A stretch of 64,000 nt of DNA from the NCBI GenBank assembly GCA_902614375.1, contig CACMKZ010000002.1, positions 140,477-204,476 on the forward strand, in the 5' to 3' direction. This stretch comes from an uncultured Alphaproteobacteria bacterium (GTDB lineage: Bacteria > Pseudomonadota > Alphaproteobacteria > HIMB59 > GCA-002718135). The notes below the pieces were generated by a model. That model was not told the DNA's origin, made no database searches, and worked only from the letters and a program-made list of their open reading frames with translations. A program made the position numbers and the translations under genes. Shown piece by piece: positions 27,895 to 36,983 of this stretch; the stretch's first letter is position 1, and every line of letters begins with the position of its first letter.

Positions 27895-27982
27895 TTTTCC
27901 TCCTAAATTTTTTTTTAACCATTAATCAAAAATGAAAATCTAATCAAGTGACTGTTTGTCAGAAAGCGATTATTTTTTAATA

Positions 27983-28990
27983 TTATGTTCTGGTCGCAAG
28001 TTGTCTTCTTAGAACATCAATATAAACGGCCAAAATAATAATTGAACCAATAAGAACCTGTTGCCAGAAAACACTAACATTCATTAGATTTAGACCATTT
28101 CGGAGTATACCCATAATCATGACTCCAGCAAACACACCTAAAACCGTTCCTCTGCCCCCGAAGAAGCTTGCTCCCCCTATAATGACTGCTGCAATCGCAT
28201 CTAGCTCAGATTGTAAACCAGCATTTGGATAAGCAGAGTTTGTTCTTCCAGCTAAAATTAAACCTCCAATACCAGCCAAGAAACCACAAAGGGTGTAAAC
28301 TACGATTAAAATACGATCTACATTTATACCTGCTGCTCTTGCTGCGCCAGGGTTACCACCAATCGCATAAATCCATTTACCTATTCGTGTATGATTTAAA
28401 AAAACCCAAAAGATAAAGAATATAACAATCATTAAAATTAAACTTGTAGGAATATACTCTCGCGCCCCTTCTCCAAAAAAAACATCCAGTTTAATTTTAC
28501 CATTTCCGATAACTCTTATCTGTTCAGCAAAACCTGTTATTGGCACACCTCCGGATATAAGATTTCCAATACCTCTAAATATGTAAAGCGTTCCCAATGT
28601 CATGATGAATGGATGAGGCATTCGAAGTAAGGTAATGCCAATACCATTAAACATACCGCACAAAAATCCAATTGCTGGTGCAACTAACATGACAACGTAC
28701 CAAGGCATTCCTGCCTTCGAAGCAATAGCGAGTCCCATTAATGATAACATAATAATTGAACCGACTGATAGATCTATACCTGCAGTTACAATGACCATAA
28801 AGACACCAAGCGCTAACATAGACTGCCAAGACACTTGTTTAAAAATATTTGTTACATTTCTCCATGATAAAAACACATCAGGTTGCAACAAATGTAGGAC
28901 AGCAATCATTATTAGGATCAGTAATAAGATTCCATATCTCTCAAAAAAAGGAATAAGTCTGACAAATAAAGTTTCTTGATTCTTATCCAT
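27983..28990 (-). CDS. Ribose-type ABC transporter permease (RbsC family)
   Basis: 335-residue inner-membrane protein. I place the start at 28990, where ATG overlaps the ATPase stop as TAATG; a longer start 24 bases upstream is less likely. Family landmarks are TAGIDLSVGSIIMLSLMG, TLGTLYIFRGIGN and AIAAVIIGGASFFGGRGTVLGVFAG. It pairs with the ATPase at 28990 and the receptor at 26977. Confidence 0.95.
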   Translation of the reverse strand: MDKNQETLFVRLIPFFERYGILLLILIMIAVLHLLQPDVFLSWRNVTNIFKQVSWQSMLALGVFMVIVTAGIDLSVGSIIMLSLMGLAIASKAGMPWYVVMLVAPAIGFLCGMFNGIGITLLRMPHPFIMTLGTLYIFRGIGNLISGGVPITGFAEQIRVIGNGKIKLDVFFGEGAREYIPTSLILMIVIFFIFWVFLNHTRIGKWIYAIGGNPGAARAAGINVDRILIVVYTLCGFLAGIGGLILAGRTNSAYPNAGLQSELDAIAAVIIGGASFFGGRGTVLGVFAGVMIMGILRNGLNLMNVSVFWQQVLIGSIIILAVYIDVLRRQLATRT

Positions 28991-29736
28991 TAATCTTTTT
29001 TCCCCATGATCCATCCAATCACTTCGTCTCTTGAAGTGTTTTTTAATTCTGATTCAGCGAAGTTTGTTCCTTGAAAAAGTGCCATTACGCGATCACAAAC
29101 AGTAAAAATATCATCCATTCGGTGACTAATTACTATTACACTAACACCTAATTTTTTTAGATTTAAAATTAAATCTAGAACCTTTCCAACTTCTTTAACA
29201 GCAAGTGCTGCTGTTGGTTCATCCATCAATACAATTTTTGCATTAAAAGCTGTAGCTCTAGCAATTGCAACTGCTTGTCTTTGTCCGCCTGATAATTCTT
29301 CAACCTTTTGATCAGCACTCTTTACGTTTATTTTAAGTTTTGCAAGATGCTCTTCCGTTAACTGTTTTCTTTTTTTATGATCTAAAAAATTGAAAGGACC
29401 AACCTTTCTTGTTGGCTCTCTTCCTAAAAAAATATTATCACCGATAGGGAGATTACCAGCTAGTGCTAAATCTTGATATACCATTTCTAAGCCCAAATTT
29501 TGAGAGTCTCTGGGACTATTTAAAGTTACTTTTTCTTTATCAAAAAAAAGAGATCCTTCACTTGGCTTATATAATCCAGATAAAACTTTCATTAATGTAG
29601 ACTTTCCAGCACCGTTATCGCCGACGACACCAAGAACTTCGCCTTTATTTAAATGAAGATCTACATTTTGAAGAGCTGTAATAGTACCAAAAAATTTTGA
29701 AACTGATTTAGCTTCCAGTACTAAGTTATCTGACAT
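28990..29736 (-). CDS. Ribose-type ABC transporter ATP-binding protein (CUT2, single domain)
   Basis: 248-residue ATPase. Walker A GDNGAGKST (about 38-46), signature LSGGQRQA, Walker B IVLMDEPTAAL and His switch VISHRMDD are present. Single-domain as in FrcA. It starts 21 bases after the 2-hydroxyacid dehydrogenase and shares its stop with the permease start. Paralogue of 22880-23617. Confidence 0.95.
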   Translation of the reverse strand: MSDNLVLEAKSVSKFFGTITALQNVDLHLNKGEVLGVVGDNGAGKSTLMKVLSGLYKPSEGSLFFDKEKVTLNSPRDSQNLGLEMVYQDLALAGNLPIGDNIFLGREPTRKVGPFNFLDHKKRKQLTEEHLAKLKINVKSADQKVEELSGGQRQAVAIARATAFNAKIVLMDEPTAALAVKEVGKVLDLILNLKKLGVSVIVISHRMDDIFTVCDRVMALFQGTNFAESELKNTSRDEVIGWIMGKKD

Positions 29737-29757
29737 AAGTGTGTTTTTAAATAAATT

Positions 29758-30786
29758 TTAATTAATATCAACTGGTTTTGAGCGTAAATATTTAACAGTT
29801 TCTCTTTCAGCTTTTTTGCATAATTTAGGAGGCAGGCCTTTTGAAATAAGTTTTAAATCTTGAATTACTAATTCACCCATCTCTTTAAATGCACTGTCTA
29901 ATGCCCCAGCTCTATGCGGAGAAAAAATTACATTTTTGAGTTTTCTTAATTTATGATTTTTAGGAAATGGTTCTTGTGGAAAAACATCAATGGCAGCAAA
30001 AACATTTCTATTTTTTAAAAAATTATAAAAATCATCAAAATTTATTATGGCTGCTCTACTCATTAAGACAAACACTGATCCATCTTTTATTAATTTAAGC
30101 TTAGATGAATTAATCATGGATTCATTAGAAGAAGTAATGGATGCAAGTACATAAATGATGTCAGCATTTTTGAGTAACGAATTTAAACTAGTAGGCTTAG
30201 CATCAAATTTTTCGATTTCTTTATTGGGAATCCAAGGATCATAGGCAATAATTTTATTAGAGAATGCTTTGAGTATGGGAGTAAGTGATTTAGCTAAATC
30301 ACCAAATCCAATTAAACCAAATGTTTTATTTTTTATTAAAAAATTATTCTGACTAATTGCTCCTCCATATTTTTCTTTTTTTGAAATAAAGTCTGAGTGA
30401 GCAATATGGATACTTCTGGCTATAGATAAAGTAAGGCCAATTGCCATTTCAGCAACAGGTTGAGCAAACACAGGAGATGTTGCTAAAACGTGTATTCCAT
30501 TTCTAAAACAATAATCATAATCCATATTGTCCATAAAATTGCTTTCTACATTAAATATGGCTTTAAGTTTTGTTGATTGAGAAATTAAGGATGAAGGTAA
30601 ACTGGGTTGCCCAAAGATATAATCTGCCTTTGGCAAATTTTTTTCATAAAAATTATTTTTATTTTTATTTGGGGCAGTAATAAGTTTAAAATTATTTTTT
30701 AAGTATTTTAAATTTTCTTTAGAAAAAAGTAGGTCCATTTTTCTTGGATATGGATCTAATAAAATTACAGGCTTGTTTTGACTCAT
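29758..30786 (-). CDS. D-2-hydroxyacid dehydrogenase family protein
   Basis: 342-residue NAD(P)-dependent dehydrogenase. Rossmann motif FGLIGFGDLAKSLTPIL (about 155) differs slightly from the usual GxGxxG (GFGDLA). Catalytic Arg lies in LMSRAAIIN, Glu in VFPQEPFP and His in SPHRAGAL. It sits between iolD and the ABC transporter genes, so it probably reduces or oxidises an intermediate of the same pathway. The first 100 residues are divergent. It is not close to the family member at 32765. Confidence 0.86.
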   Translation of the reverse strand: MSQNKPVILLDPYPRKMDLLFSKENLKYLKNNFKLITAPNKNKNNFYEKNLPKADYIFGQPSLPSSLISQSTKLKAIFNVESNFMDNMDYDYCFRNGIHVLATSPVFAQPVAEMAIGLTLSIARSIHIAHSDFISKKEKYGGAISQNNFLIKNKTFGLIGFGDLAKSLTPILKAFSNKIIAYDPWIPNKEIEKFDAKPTSLNSLLKNADIIYVLASITSSNESMINSSKLKLIKDGSVFVLMSRAAIINFDDFYNFLKNRNVFAAIDVFPQEPFPKNHKLRKLKNVIFSPHRAGALDSAFKEMGELVIQDLKLISKGLPPKLCKKAERETVKYLRSKPVDIN

Positions 30787-30819
30787 ACAATTTTTAAATT
30801 TTAGAAAAAAAATTTATTA

Positions 30820-32664
30820 TTATACGCCCTTACGTTGTTTATTTTTTCCTTCTAAAAATTCATTAAGAGCTGATTTCTTACCTTCAGTATTATCCACTTC
30901 AAGTGTTGGGCTTTCCCAAAAAGCTGTCCCCTCCAACCATTCATACCCATCTGTTTTCATAGAAATAACGTATGTTTTGTCAGATTCTTTTGCTCTTTTA
31001 AAAGCAGCCTCTAACTCTGAAATAGATTTAACAGTCTCGCCATTTGCCCCCATACTTTTTGCATGCGCTTCAAAATCTACAAACTGAACATTTGTCGCTC
31101 TTGCTGCATTGAGATTGCAAAGATACTCATTTCCACCTTTTGCTAGTTGCAATCTATTAATAACCATGTGACCACCATTATCACAAACAACTATAATTAA
31201 TTTTTTATCATATAAAACTGAACTGTAGATGTCGCTATTTTGTAAGAGGTATGAACCATCACCTACAAATACAATTACATCTTGATCGGGTTTTGCCATT
31301 TTGATTCCAAGTGCGCCTGATATTTCATAACTCATGCAACTAAATCCCCATTCAGTTTCAAAAGTATTTAGTTCTTTAGGTTTCCATATTTGAACCACTT
31401 CGCCAACTAACCCTCCAGCTGCGGTTACAACAATATCTGATGAGTCTGAGTTTCTATAGACTGCACCTACAGCATGAGCATAGGATGGTAATTCTTGATT
31501 TGTTGGTCCACTTTCTTTGGCAACATATTCATCCCATTTATTTCTTTCCTCAATTGAACGCTGGTACCAATTATCTGGTGCTTTCCAATCTCCTAATGCC
31601 TTTGATAATTCTTGAAGTCCGATTTTTGCATCGCTTACAACAGGAGTAGCGCGATGTTTTGTAGTGTCAAATCGTGAAGTATTTATTGATACAAGTTGAA
31701 AATTTTCATTTTCAAAATTAGTCCAAGAACCAGTTGTAAAGTCTCCTAATTTTGTTCCCACAGCAAGTGCTAAATCTGTATCAGTAGCAAGGTTATTAGA
31801 TGAGCCTTCTCCTAAGCATCCAATTGCACTTATATAATAGGGATCATCTTTATTCATACAACCAATACCCATTACAGTTGCTGTAACAGGAATATTATGT
31901 TTTTTTGCAAAAGCGGAAATTTCTTCTTCTGCCTCTGAATATAAAACACCTCCGCCTGAAATAATAATCGGCTGTTTAGATTGTTTTAATTTATCAGCTG
32001 CCTTTTGTATTTGATTTGGATCAGGATGAATTCTTCTAATTTCATGAATTTTTTCTTCAAAAAAGATTTCAGGATAATCATACGCTTCTCCTTGAACATC
32101 TTGCGACATAGAAATTACTGCTGGGCCACAATCTGCAGGATCAAGCATTACATTAATTGCTTGAGGTAAAGATGTTAAAATTTGCTCAGGTCTAGTAATT
32201 CGATCAAAATATCTTGATACAGATTTAAATGAATCATTTTGAGTTTCTGAAGGAGAATTAAAATGTTCTACTTGTTGTAAAACAGGATCCGGAAAACGAC
32301 TAGAAAATGTATCACCTGGTAAAAGTAAAATTGGAAGTCTATTACTTAAAGCAACTGCAGCGGCTGTAACCATATTAGTAGAACCAGGTCCAACAGATGA
32401 AGTTGCAACAAATATTTGTTGTCTTCTTTTGGCACGAGCATATGCAATTCCTGTTAGTGCCATATTTTGTTCATGATGACCTCTGTATCCAGGAAGTTCA
32501 TTTTGATATTCTTCCATGGCTTGTCCAATACAAGCAACATTACCATGGCCGTAAATACCAAAAGCACCTGGAAATAGTGGTTCTTTTTTTCCATTAATTA
32601 AAATTTTTTGCATAGTTAAATATTTAATCAATGCATGTGAACATGACATTCTCACCGTTTTCAT
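30820..32664 (-). CDS. iolD: IolD-type thiamine diphosphate-dependent hydrolase (trihydroxycyclohexane-1,2-dione hydrolase)
   Basis: IolD opens the ring of 3D-trihydroxycyclohexane-1,2-dione in myo-inositol breakdown. The 614 residues match the family's length and recalled sequence closely: YGHGNVACIGQAMEE, HEQNMALTGIAYA with the cofactor Glu, SVGPGSTNMVTAAAVALSNRLP, DPVLQQVEHFNSP, RITRPEQ and SQDVQGEAYD. The TPP-binding GDGSYLL...DNGG segment is near residue 465. I use the ATG at 32664, which has AAGGA 5 bases upstream, instead of an upstream TTG. It heads the transporter operon. No iolE or iolB is in the window, so the substrate may be another cyclitol. Confidence 0.88.
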   Translation of the reverse strand: MKTVRMSCSHALIKYLTMQKILINGKKEPLFPGAFGIYGHGNVACIGQAMEEYQNELPGYRGHHEQNMALTGIAYARAKRRQQIFVATSSVGPGSTNMVTAAAVALSNRLPILLLPGDTFSSRFPDPVLQQVEHFNSPSETQNDSFKSVSRYFDRITRPEQILTSLPQAINVMLDPADCGPAVISMSQDVQGEAYDYPEIFFEEKIHEIRRIHPDPNQIQKAADKLKQSKQPIIISGGGVLYSEAEEEISAFAKKHNIPVTATVMGIGCMNKDDPYYISAIGCLGEGSSNNLATDTDLALAVGTKLGDFTTGSWTNFENENFQLVSINTSRFDTTKHRATPVVSDAKIGLQELSKALGDWKAPDNWYQRSIEERNKWDEYVAKESGPTNQELPSYAHAVGAVYRNSDSSDIVVTAAGGLVGEVVQIWKPKELNTFETEWGFSCMSYEISGALGIKMAKPDQDVIVFVGDGSYLLQNSDIYSSVLYDKKLIIVVCDNGGHMVINRLQLAKGGNEYLCNLNAARATNVQFVDFEAHAKSMGANGETVKSISELEAAFKRAKESDKTYVISMKTDGYEWLEGTAFWESPTLEVDNTEGKKSALNEFLEGKNKQRKGV

Positions 32665-32764
32665 GTGTTCCTTTCCCAAAAAAAATAGATACTATTATAA
32701 TAAAAAAATAATTTAAAGAGTTAAACAATTTATTTTTCTAATATTTTAGAATATAGAATTATTC

Positions 32765-33730
32765 ATGAAAGTTGGGATTGTTGGTGAAATTCATCCAAGT
32801 GGATATGAGATATTTGATAAAAATAATATTGAATATCTTGTTATTAATAATATTAACGAAGGTCATCTAATAGAAAAATTACGGGATGTGGATGGTATTG
32901 TTGTTAGAACTGCAGAAATAAATAAAAATATTCTCTCTCAAGCAAAGAACCTAAAAATTGTTGCAAGACACGGTGTTGGCTATGACAATATAGATACTGA
33001 ATATTTAAACAATAATAAAATAGCAATGGCCATTACTGGAACAGCAAATGCAACGAGCGTAGCTGAACATGTAATGACAATGATGCTTTGTTTGACAAAG
33101 AATATTTTTGAATCAGATAAATTGGTGAAATTAGGTAAATTTAAAGAAAAGGGTAATCTACCCAACTACTTTGAACTCTATAATAAAAAAATTTTAATTC
33201 TTGGTTTTGGCCGAATAGGAAAAGCTTTAGCAAAAAGATGTAGTGGGTTTGAAATGGAGGTTTATGTACATGATCCATTTCTTTCGGATGAAGAAATAAA
33301 AAATCATGAATGTATTTCAATCGATAAAGAAGAAGGCTTTAAAATTGCTGATTATATAAGTATCCATTTACCTTTAAACGAAGAAACTAAAAATTTGATT
33401 TCTTTTGATCAATTTGAAAACTTTAAATCTAATATGATTTTAATTAATACAGCAAGAGGCGGTATAATTAATGAAGATGCTTTATATGAAGCTTTAAAAT
33501 ATAAAAAAATTTTCGGAGCTGGTGTTGATGTATTTGAAAAAGAACCACCAATAGAAAATCATAAACTATTTTCTTTAAGTAATACTTTGTTGACACCACA
33601 TAATGCTGCTTTAACTCTAGAATGCAGAAAAAGGATGTCTGTAGAGTCGTGTGAAAATGTTTTTGATTTTTTAACTAAAAGTAAAAACTTAAACAAAAGT
33701 AATATTATAAATCATAATATTTTTGATTAA
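32765..33730 (+). CDS. D-2-hydroxyacid dehydrogenase (phosphoglycerate dehydrogenase-like)
   Basis: 321 residues. NAD-binding motif LGFGRIGKALAKR (about 143). Catalytic residues are Arg in INTARGGIIN, Glu in VFEKEPPIE and His in LTPHNAALTL. Conserved RHGVGYDNID (about 69) is shared with SerA and hydroxypyruvate reductases. It lacks the C-terminal ACT domain of full SerA, so serine synthesis is not assured. It is divergent from iolD, and its 3' end overlaps the Rieske-like gene by 4 bases in convergent orientation. Confidence 0.88.
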   Translation: MKVGIVGEIHPSGYEIFDKNNIEYLVINNINEGHLIEKLRDVDGIVVRTAEINKNILSQAKNLKIVARHGVGYDNIDTEYLNNNKIAMAITGTANATSVAEHVMTMMLCLTKNIFESDKLVKLGKFKEKGNLPNYFELYNKKILILGFGRIGKALAKRCSGFEMEVYVHDPFLSDEEIKNHECISIDKEEGFKIADYISIHLPLNEETKNLISFDQFENFKSNMILINTARGGIINEDALYEALKYKKIFGAGVDVFEKEPPIENHKLFSLSNTLLTPHNAALTLECRKRMSVESCENVFDFLTKSKNLNKSNIINHNIFD

Positions 33731-34047
33731 ATATTAAGGTAAAGATTCCCATCTTCTTCTGTAACATCAAATATTTTTAGTGGGGTCTGTTCTAAATCAG
33801 ATATAGAGTCTCCAGATACAATACTAAATTTATTTCCGCATGTTGGACACTCTAGTTCTTCACCTTCAATACTAGATTCACTTAATAAAGTTTTCTCTGC
33901 ACAGGGGCAATTTCCTTCAGTTGCAAAAAAGCCAGACTCAAGTCTATAAATTGCATAATTTACATCGTCGTATTCAAAATTTTCAACCGAGCCAACATCA
34001 ATATCGTCAACTTCACCTATTAAGATTGGCTCTATTTCATCATTCAT
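33727..34047 (-). CDS. Rieske-like protein with an all-cysteine ligand set
   Basis: 106 acidic residues, no signal peptide. The fold pattern follows a small Rieske ferredoxin: GEVDDIDVGSV at the start, then CPC at 47-49 and CPTCGNKF at 67-74. The spacing C-x-C-x17-C-x2-C equals the canonical Rieske C-x-H-x17-C-x2-H with both His replaced by Cys (Cys49 and Cys70). It could hold a four-Cys [2Fe-2S] cluster or a zinc ion. It is downstream of the L-lactate dehydrogenase-type gene (60 bases), perhaps as its electron acceptor (inference). Confidence 0.78.
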   Translation of the reverse strand: MNDEIEPILIGEVDDIDVGSVENFEYDDVNYAIYRLESGFFATEGNCPCAEKTLLSESSIEGEELECPTCGNKFSIVSGDSISDLEQTPLKIFDVTEEDGNLYLNI

Positions 34048-34107
34048 AAAAAATTTGTAAAATAAAATTGAATTAGAATAAATATTTTTTTTAAGAAAAT
34101 TGTTGAT

Positions 34108-35262
34108 TTATCTGAATTTTAGATTTTTTCTTGTGAGTTCTTTTACATTAGAAACTCCCATTAATTTCATATCTCGTTCAATTTCATTGCGTAAATTAGA
34201 TAAACTTTTTTCGACACCTTTTTGACCTCCTGCTGCCAAAGCATATAAATACATTCTTCCACCAGAACAGGCTTTTGCACCAAGCGACAGTGCCTTTAAA
34301 ACATGAGTACCTCTTCTGATTCCTCCTTCACAAATTACATCTATTTTATCTCCAACAGCATCAACAATTTCAGCTAGTTGATCAAATGGTGATCTTGAAC
34401 CATCTAATTGTCTGCCACCATGATTTGAAACCATTATAGCTGAGGCGCCTACATCAACAGCTTTTTTTGCATCGTCTACAGACATAACACCTTTAATAGC
34501 AAATTGACGTCCCCACTCTTTATTAATATTTTCTACATCTTTCCAACTCATAGAATTATCAAGCATTTTTGTGAAGTAATCTCCTATGGTTGTCATTACT
34601 GTTGTGCCTTCATTAATGTGATCCTTTAGATTACTTAATTCCCATTTTGGTTTTGTAAAATAATCGACTGCCCACTTTGGATGGAGCATAAAACTTAAAA
34701 CACTATTAAGTTTTAACTTCATTGGAATAGTAAAACCCGTATACAAATCTCGTTCACGGTTTCCTCCAACAGCAGTATCTACAGTCACAGCCATTGCTTC
34801 AAAATTTGATTCTTTACATCTTTCTATAAGAGCTTTGTTCAAGCCTTTGTCTTTGTGAACATAAAGTTGAAATAATTTTGGTGTTTTGACTAAATTTGAT
34901 ATTTCTTCAATACTGGCAGTACCTAAAGAAGAAATTCCAAACATTGTTCCAAATTTTTCAGCTGCTTTTGCAACTCCAATCTCACCTTCGTGGTGAAATA
35001 ACCTTTGCAGAGCAGTTGGTGCGCAATACAAAGGCATATCTAACTTTTGTCCCATTACAGTAGTTGACATATCAACTTTATCAACACCGCTTAATACATT
35101 TGGAATTAAATCACATTGCTCGTAAGCATCTGTGTTTCTCTTATAGGTTATCTCATCATCAGCAGCACCATCAATATAATGGAATATTGGACTAGGTAAT
35201 CTTTTTTTTGCTAAGTTTCTAAAATCTTTAACATTATGACAATTATTGATATTGCCGAACAT
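34108..35262 (-). CDS. lldD: FMN-dependent alpha-hydroxyacid (L-lactate) dehydrogenase
   Basis: Oxidises L-lactate (or a related 2-hydroxyacid) to pyruvate. 384 residues. FMN/active-site landmarks: HYIDGAADDEITYKRN (about 27), VTVDTAVGGNRERD (about 158), the catalytic SNHGGRQLDGS (about 278) and GGIRRGTHVLKALSLGAKA (about 315). It overlaps the FAH gene by one base (TAATG). Because the SDR and FAH enzymes upstream should release L-lactate plus pyruvate from a 6-deoxy sugar acid, L-lactate is the likely substrate. The gene symbol is by family resemblance. Confidence 0.87.
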   Translation of the reverse strand: MFGNINNCHNVKDFRNLAKKRLPSPIFHYIDGAADDEITYKRNTDAYEQCDLIPNVLSGVDKVDMSTTVMGQKLDMPLYCAPTALQRLFHHEGEIGVAKAAEKFGTMFGISSLGTASIEEISNLVKTPKLFQLYVHKDKGLNKALIERCKESNFEAMAVTVDTAVGGNRERDLYTGFTIPMKLKLNSVLSFMLHPKWAVDYFTKPKWELSNLKDHINEGTTVMTTIGDYFTKMLDNSMSWKDVENINKEWGRQFAIKGVMSVDDAKKAVDVGASAIMVSNHGGRQLDGSRSPFDQLAEIVDAVGDKIDVICEGGIRRGTHVLKALSLGAKACSGGRMYLYALAAGGQKGVEKSLSNLRNEIERDMKLMGVSNVKELTRKNLKFR

Positions 35263-36110
35263 TACGCCTGAATAGTTTTTTGAGTTTGCTCTCCTAGACC
35301 TTCAATGCCAAGTTCCATTACATCACCTGCTTTTAAAAATACTTGTGGTTTCATTCCCATACCAACACCTGGCGGTGTTCCTGTAGATATGATGTCTCCA
35401 GGTTGTAATGACATAAATTGGCTTAAATAACTTATTAAAAAGTTTACTCCGTAAACCATTGTGCTTGTTGAACCATCTTGCATTCTTTTGCCATTTACAT
35501 CAAGCCACATTCTTAAATTTTGAGGATCTGATATTTCATCAGTAGTTACTAAATAAGGACCAATTGGACCAAAAGTATCACAAGACTTACCTTTAACCCA
35601 TTGACCAGAATGTTCTATTTGAAATTCTCTTTCACTAAGATCATTAATAACACAGTATCCTGCTATGTGTGATTGTGATTCGCTCTCTGAAATATACTTT
35701 GCTTCTTTTCCAATAATAACTCCAAGCTCAACTTCCCAATCAGACTTTACTGATTTTTTTGGAATCTCTACATTGTCATTTGGTCCAATGATTGCACTTG
35801 TTGCTTTTGCAAAAATTATCGGCTCAGGCGGGACCTTTGCTCCGGTTTCTTCAGCATGATCAGAGTAATTAAGACCAATGCAAATAAACTTTCCAATACT
35901 TTCTTTACAAACGCAAGGTGCAAATCCATCACTATTTTCAATCATAGGTAAAGATTTAGGGTCAATTTTTTTTATTTCATTTAATTTGCTAATAGTTACA
36001 TTTTTGTTATCCCAATCTTTAACATGAGATGATACATCACGAATATTTCCATCTTGGTCAAGTATTCCTGGCTTAACTTCATTTCCAATTCTGTATCTTA
36101 AAGTTTTCAT
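35262..36110 (-). CDS. Fumarylacetoacetate hydrolase-family enzyme, likely 2,4-diketo-3-deoxy-L-fuconate hydrolase type
   Basis: 282 residues. C-terminal FAH domain with IGLNYSDHAEETGAKVPPEP (about 79), a metal-binding Glu pair (DWEVELGVIIG) and STGTPPGVGMG (about 240). I use the ATG at 36110, which overlaps the SDR stop (TAATG). Members of this group cleave diketo acids. In non-phosphorylative L-fucose/L-rhamnose breakdown the enzyme yields pyruvate and L-lactate, matching the SDR before it and the L-lactate dehydrogenase after it. The specific substrate is inferred from this order. Confidence 0.87.
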   Translation of the reverse strand: MKTLRYRIGNEVKPGILDQDGNIRDVSSHVKDWDNKNVTISKLNEIKKIDPKSLPMIENSDGFAPCVCKESIGKFICIGLNYSDHAEETGAKVPPEPIIFAKATSAIIGPNDNVEIPKKSVKSDWEVELGVIIGKEAKYISESESQSHIAGYCVINDLSEREFQIEHSGQWVKGKSCDTFGPIGPYLVTTDEISDPQNLRMWLDVNGKRMQDGSTSTMVYGVNFLISYLSQFMSLQPGDIISTGTPPGVGMGMKPQVFLKAGDVMELGIEGLGEQTQKTIQA

Positions 36111-36847
36111 TATAAAGTCCATCCTCCATCAATTAAATTTAATGTTCCAGTAACAAAATCTGATTCATCACTGGCTAAATAAGTTGCAAGTGATGCTATC
36201 TCTTCTGGTTGTGCCAATCTACCCATAGCTTGTCTTGCTATAAAGTCTGATCTCGCTTTAACAGGATCATCGGCCATATTAACTCTACCTTCCCAAGAAG
36301 GTGTTTCAACAGTTCCTGGTAAAATAGCATTACAACGAATACCATCTTTAACGTGATCTATAGCAATTGCTTTTACAAATCCATTTAATGCAGCTTTAGT
36401 TGTGCCATATATAAATCTATTTGGAGCGCCTTTAACATTTGAAGCAGCAGAAGATACAATAACAATACTGCCCTTCTTTTGTTTTAACATTTTTGGAAGA
36501 AGATTATATGTCATTAAATAAGCAGAAAATACATTTACATTTATTGATCGTGAAAATTCATTTTCATCACAATCAAGAATTGTTCCATGATGAACAAAGC
36601 CCACTGCGTGAAATAAAACATCAATTTTGTCTATAGAAGAACAGAAGTTTTCTACATCATTTTTGTTTGTTGCATCCAATTTCATTGTTTGGATACTCTC
36701 ATTTTCATTTTTTAAATCATTTAGTTTATCTTCATTAATATCAGTTGCTAAAACTTTAGCTCCCTCATTCGCAAATTTAAGAGCAGTTGCTCTTCCGATA
36801 CCTTGTGCAGCTGCAGTAACTATAATATTTTTTTTATCTAATCTCAT
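36110..36847 (-). CDS. Short-chain dehydrogenase, likely 2-keto-3-deoxy-L-fuconate dehydrogenase type
   Basis: 245 residues with ATG at 36847. A start 30 bases upstream adds residues absent from relatives. Starts MRLDKKNIIVTAAAQGIGRATA, very like human DHRS6/BDH2 and bacterial KDF dehydrogenases, including FHAVGFVHHGTILDCDE and NAILPGTVETPS. The TAAAQGIG form replaces the usual TGxxxGIG. Catalytic Ser-Tyr-Lys are visible (SSAASNVKG, YGTTKAAL). It is the first gene of the SDR-FAH-lactate dehydrogenase-Rieske series. The upstream pathway enzymes (fuconolactonase, fuconate dehydratase) are not in the window. Confidence 0.85.
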   Translation of the reverse strand: MRLDKKNIIVTAAAQGIGRATALKFANEGAKVLATDINEDKLNDLKNENESIQTMKLDATNKNDVENFCSSIDKIDVLFHAVGFVHHGTILDCDENEFSRSINVNVFSAYLMTYNLLPKMLKQKKGSIVIVSSAASNVKGAPNRFIYGTTKAALNGFVKAIAIDHVKDGIRCNAILPGTVETPSWEGRVNMADDPVKARSDFIARQAMGRLAQPEEIASLATYLASDESDFVTGTLNLIDGGWTL

Positions 36848-36983
36848 ATTCCAGAATGATTTGTTTTTTTTAAGCATTAACAGACTTTATTTTGAATTCA
36901 ATAAATAAAGAGACCTATAATATTAGTCATTTATAAAATATATAAATATTAAATTAATAAATAATAATTTATTAGATACATAT

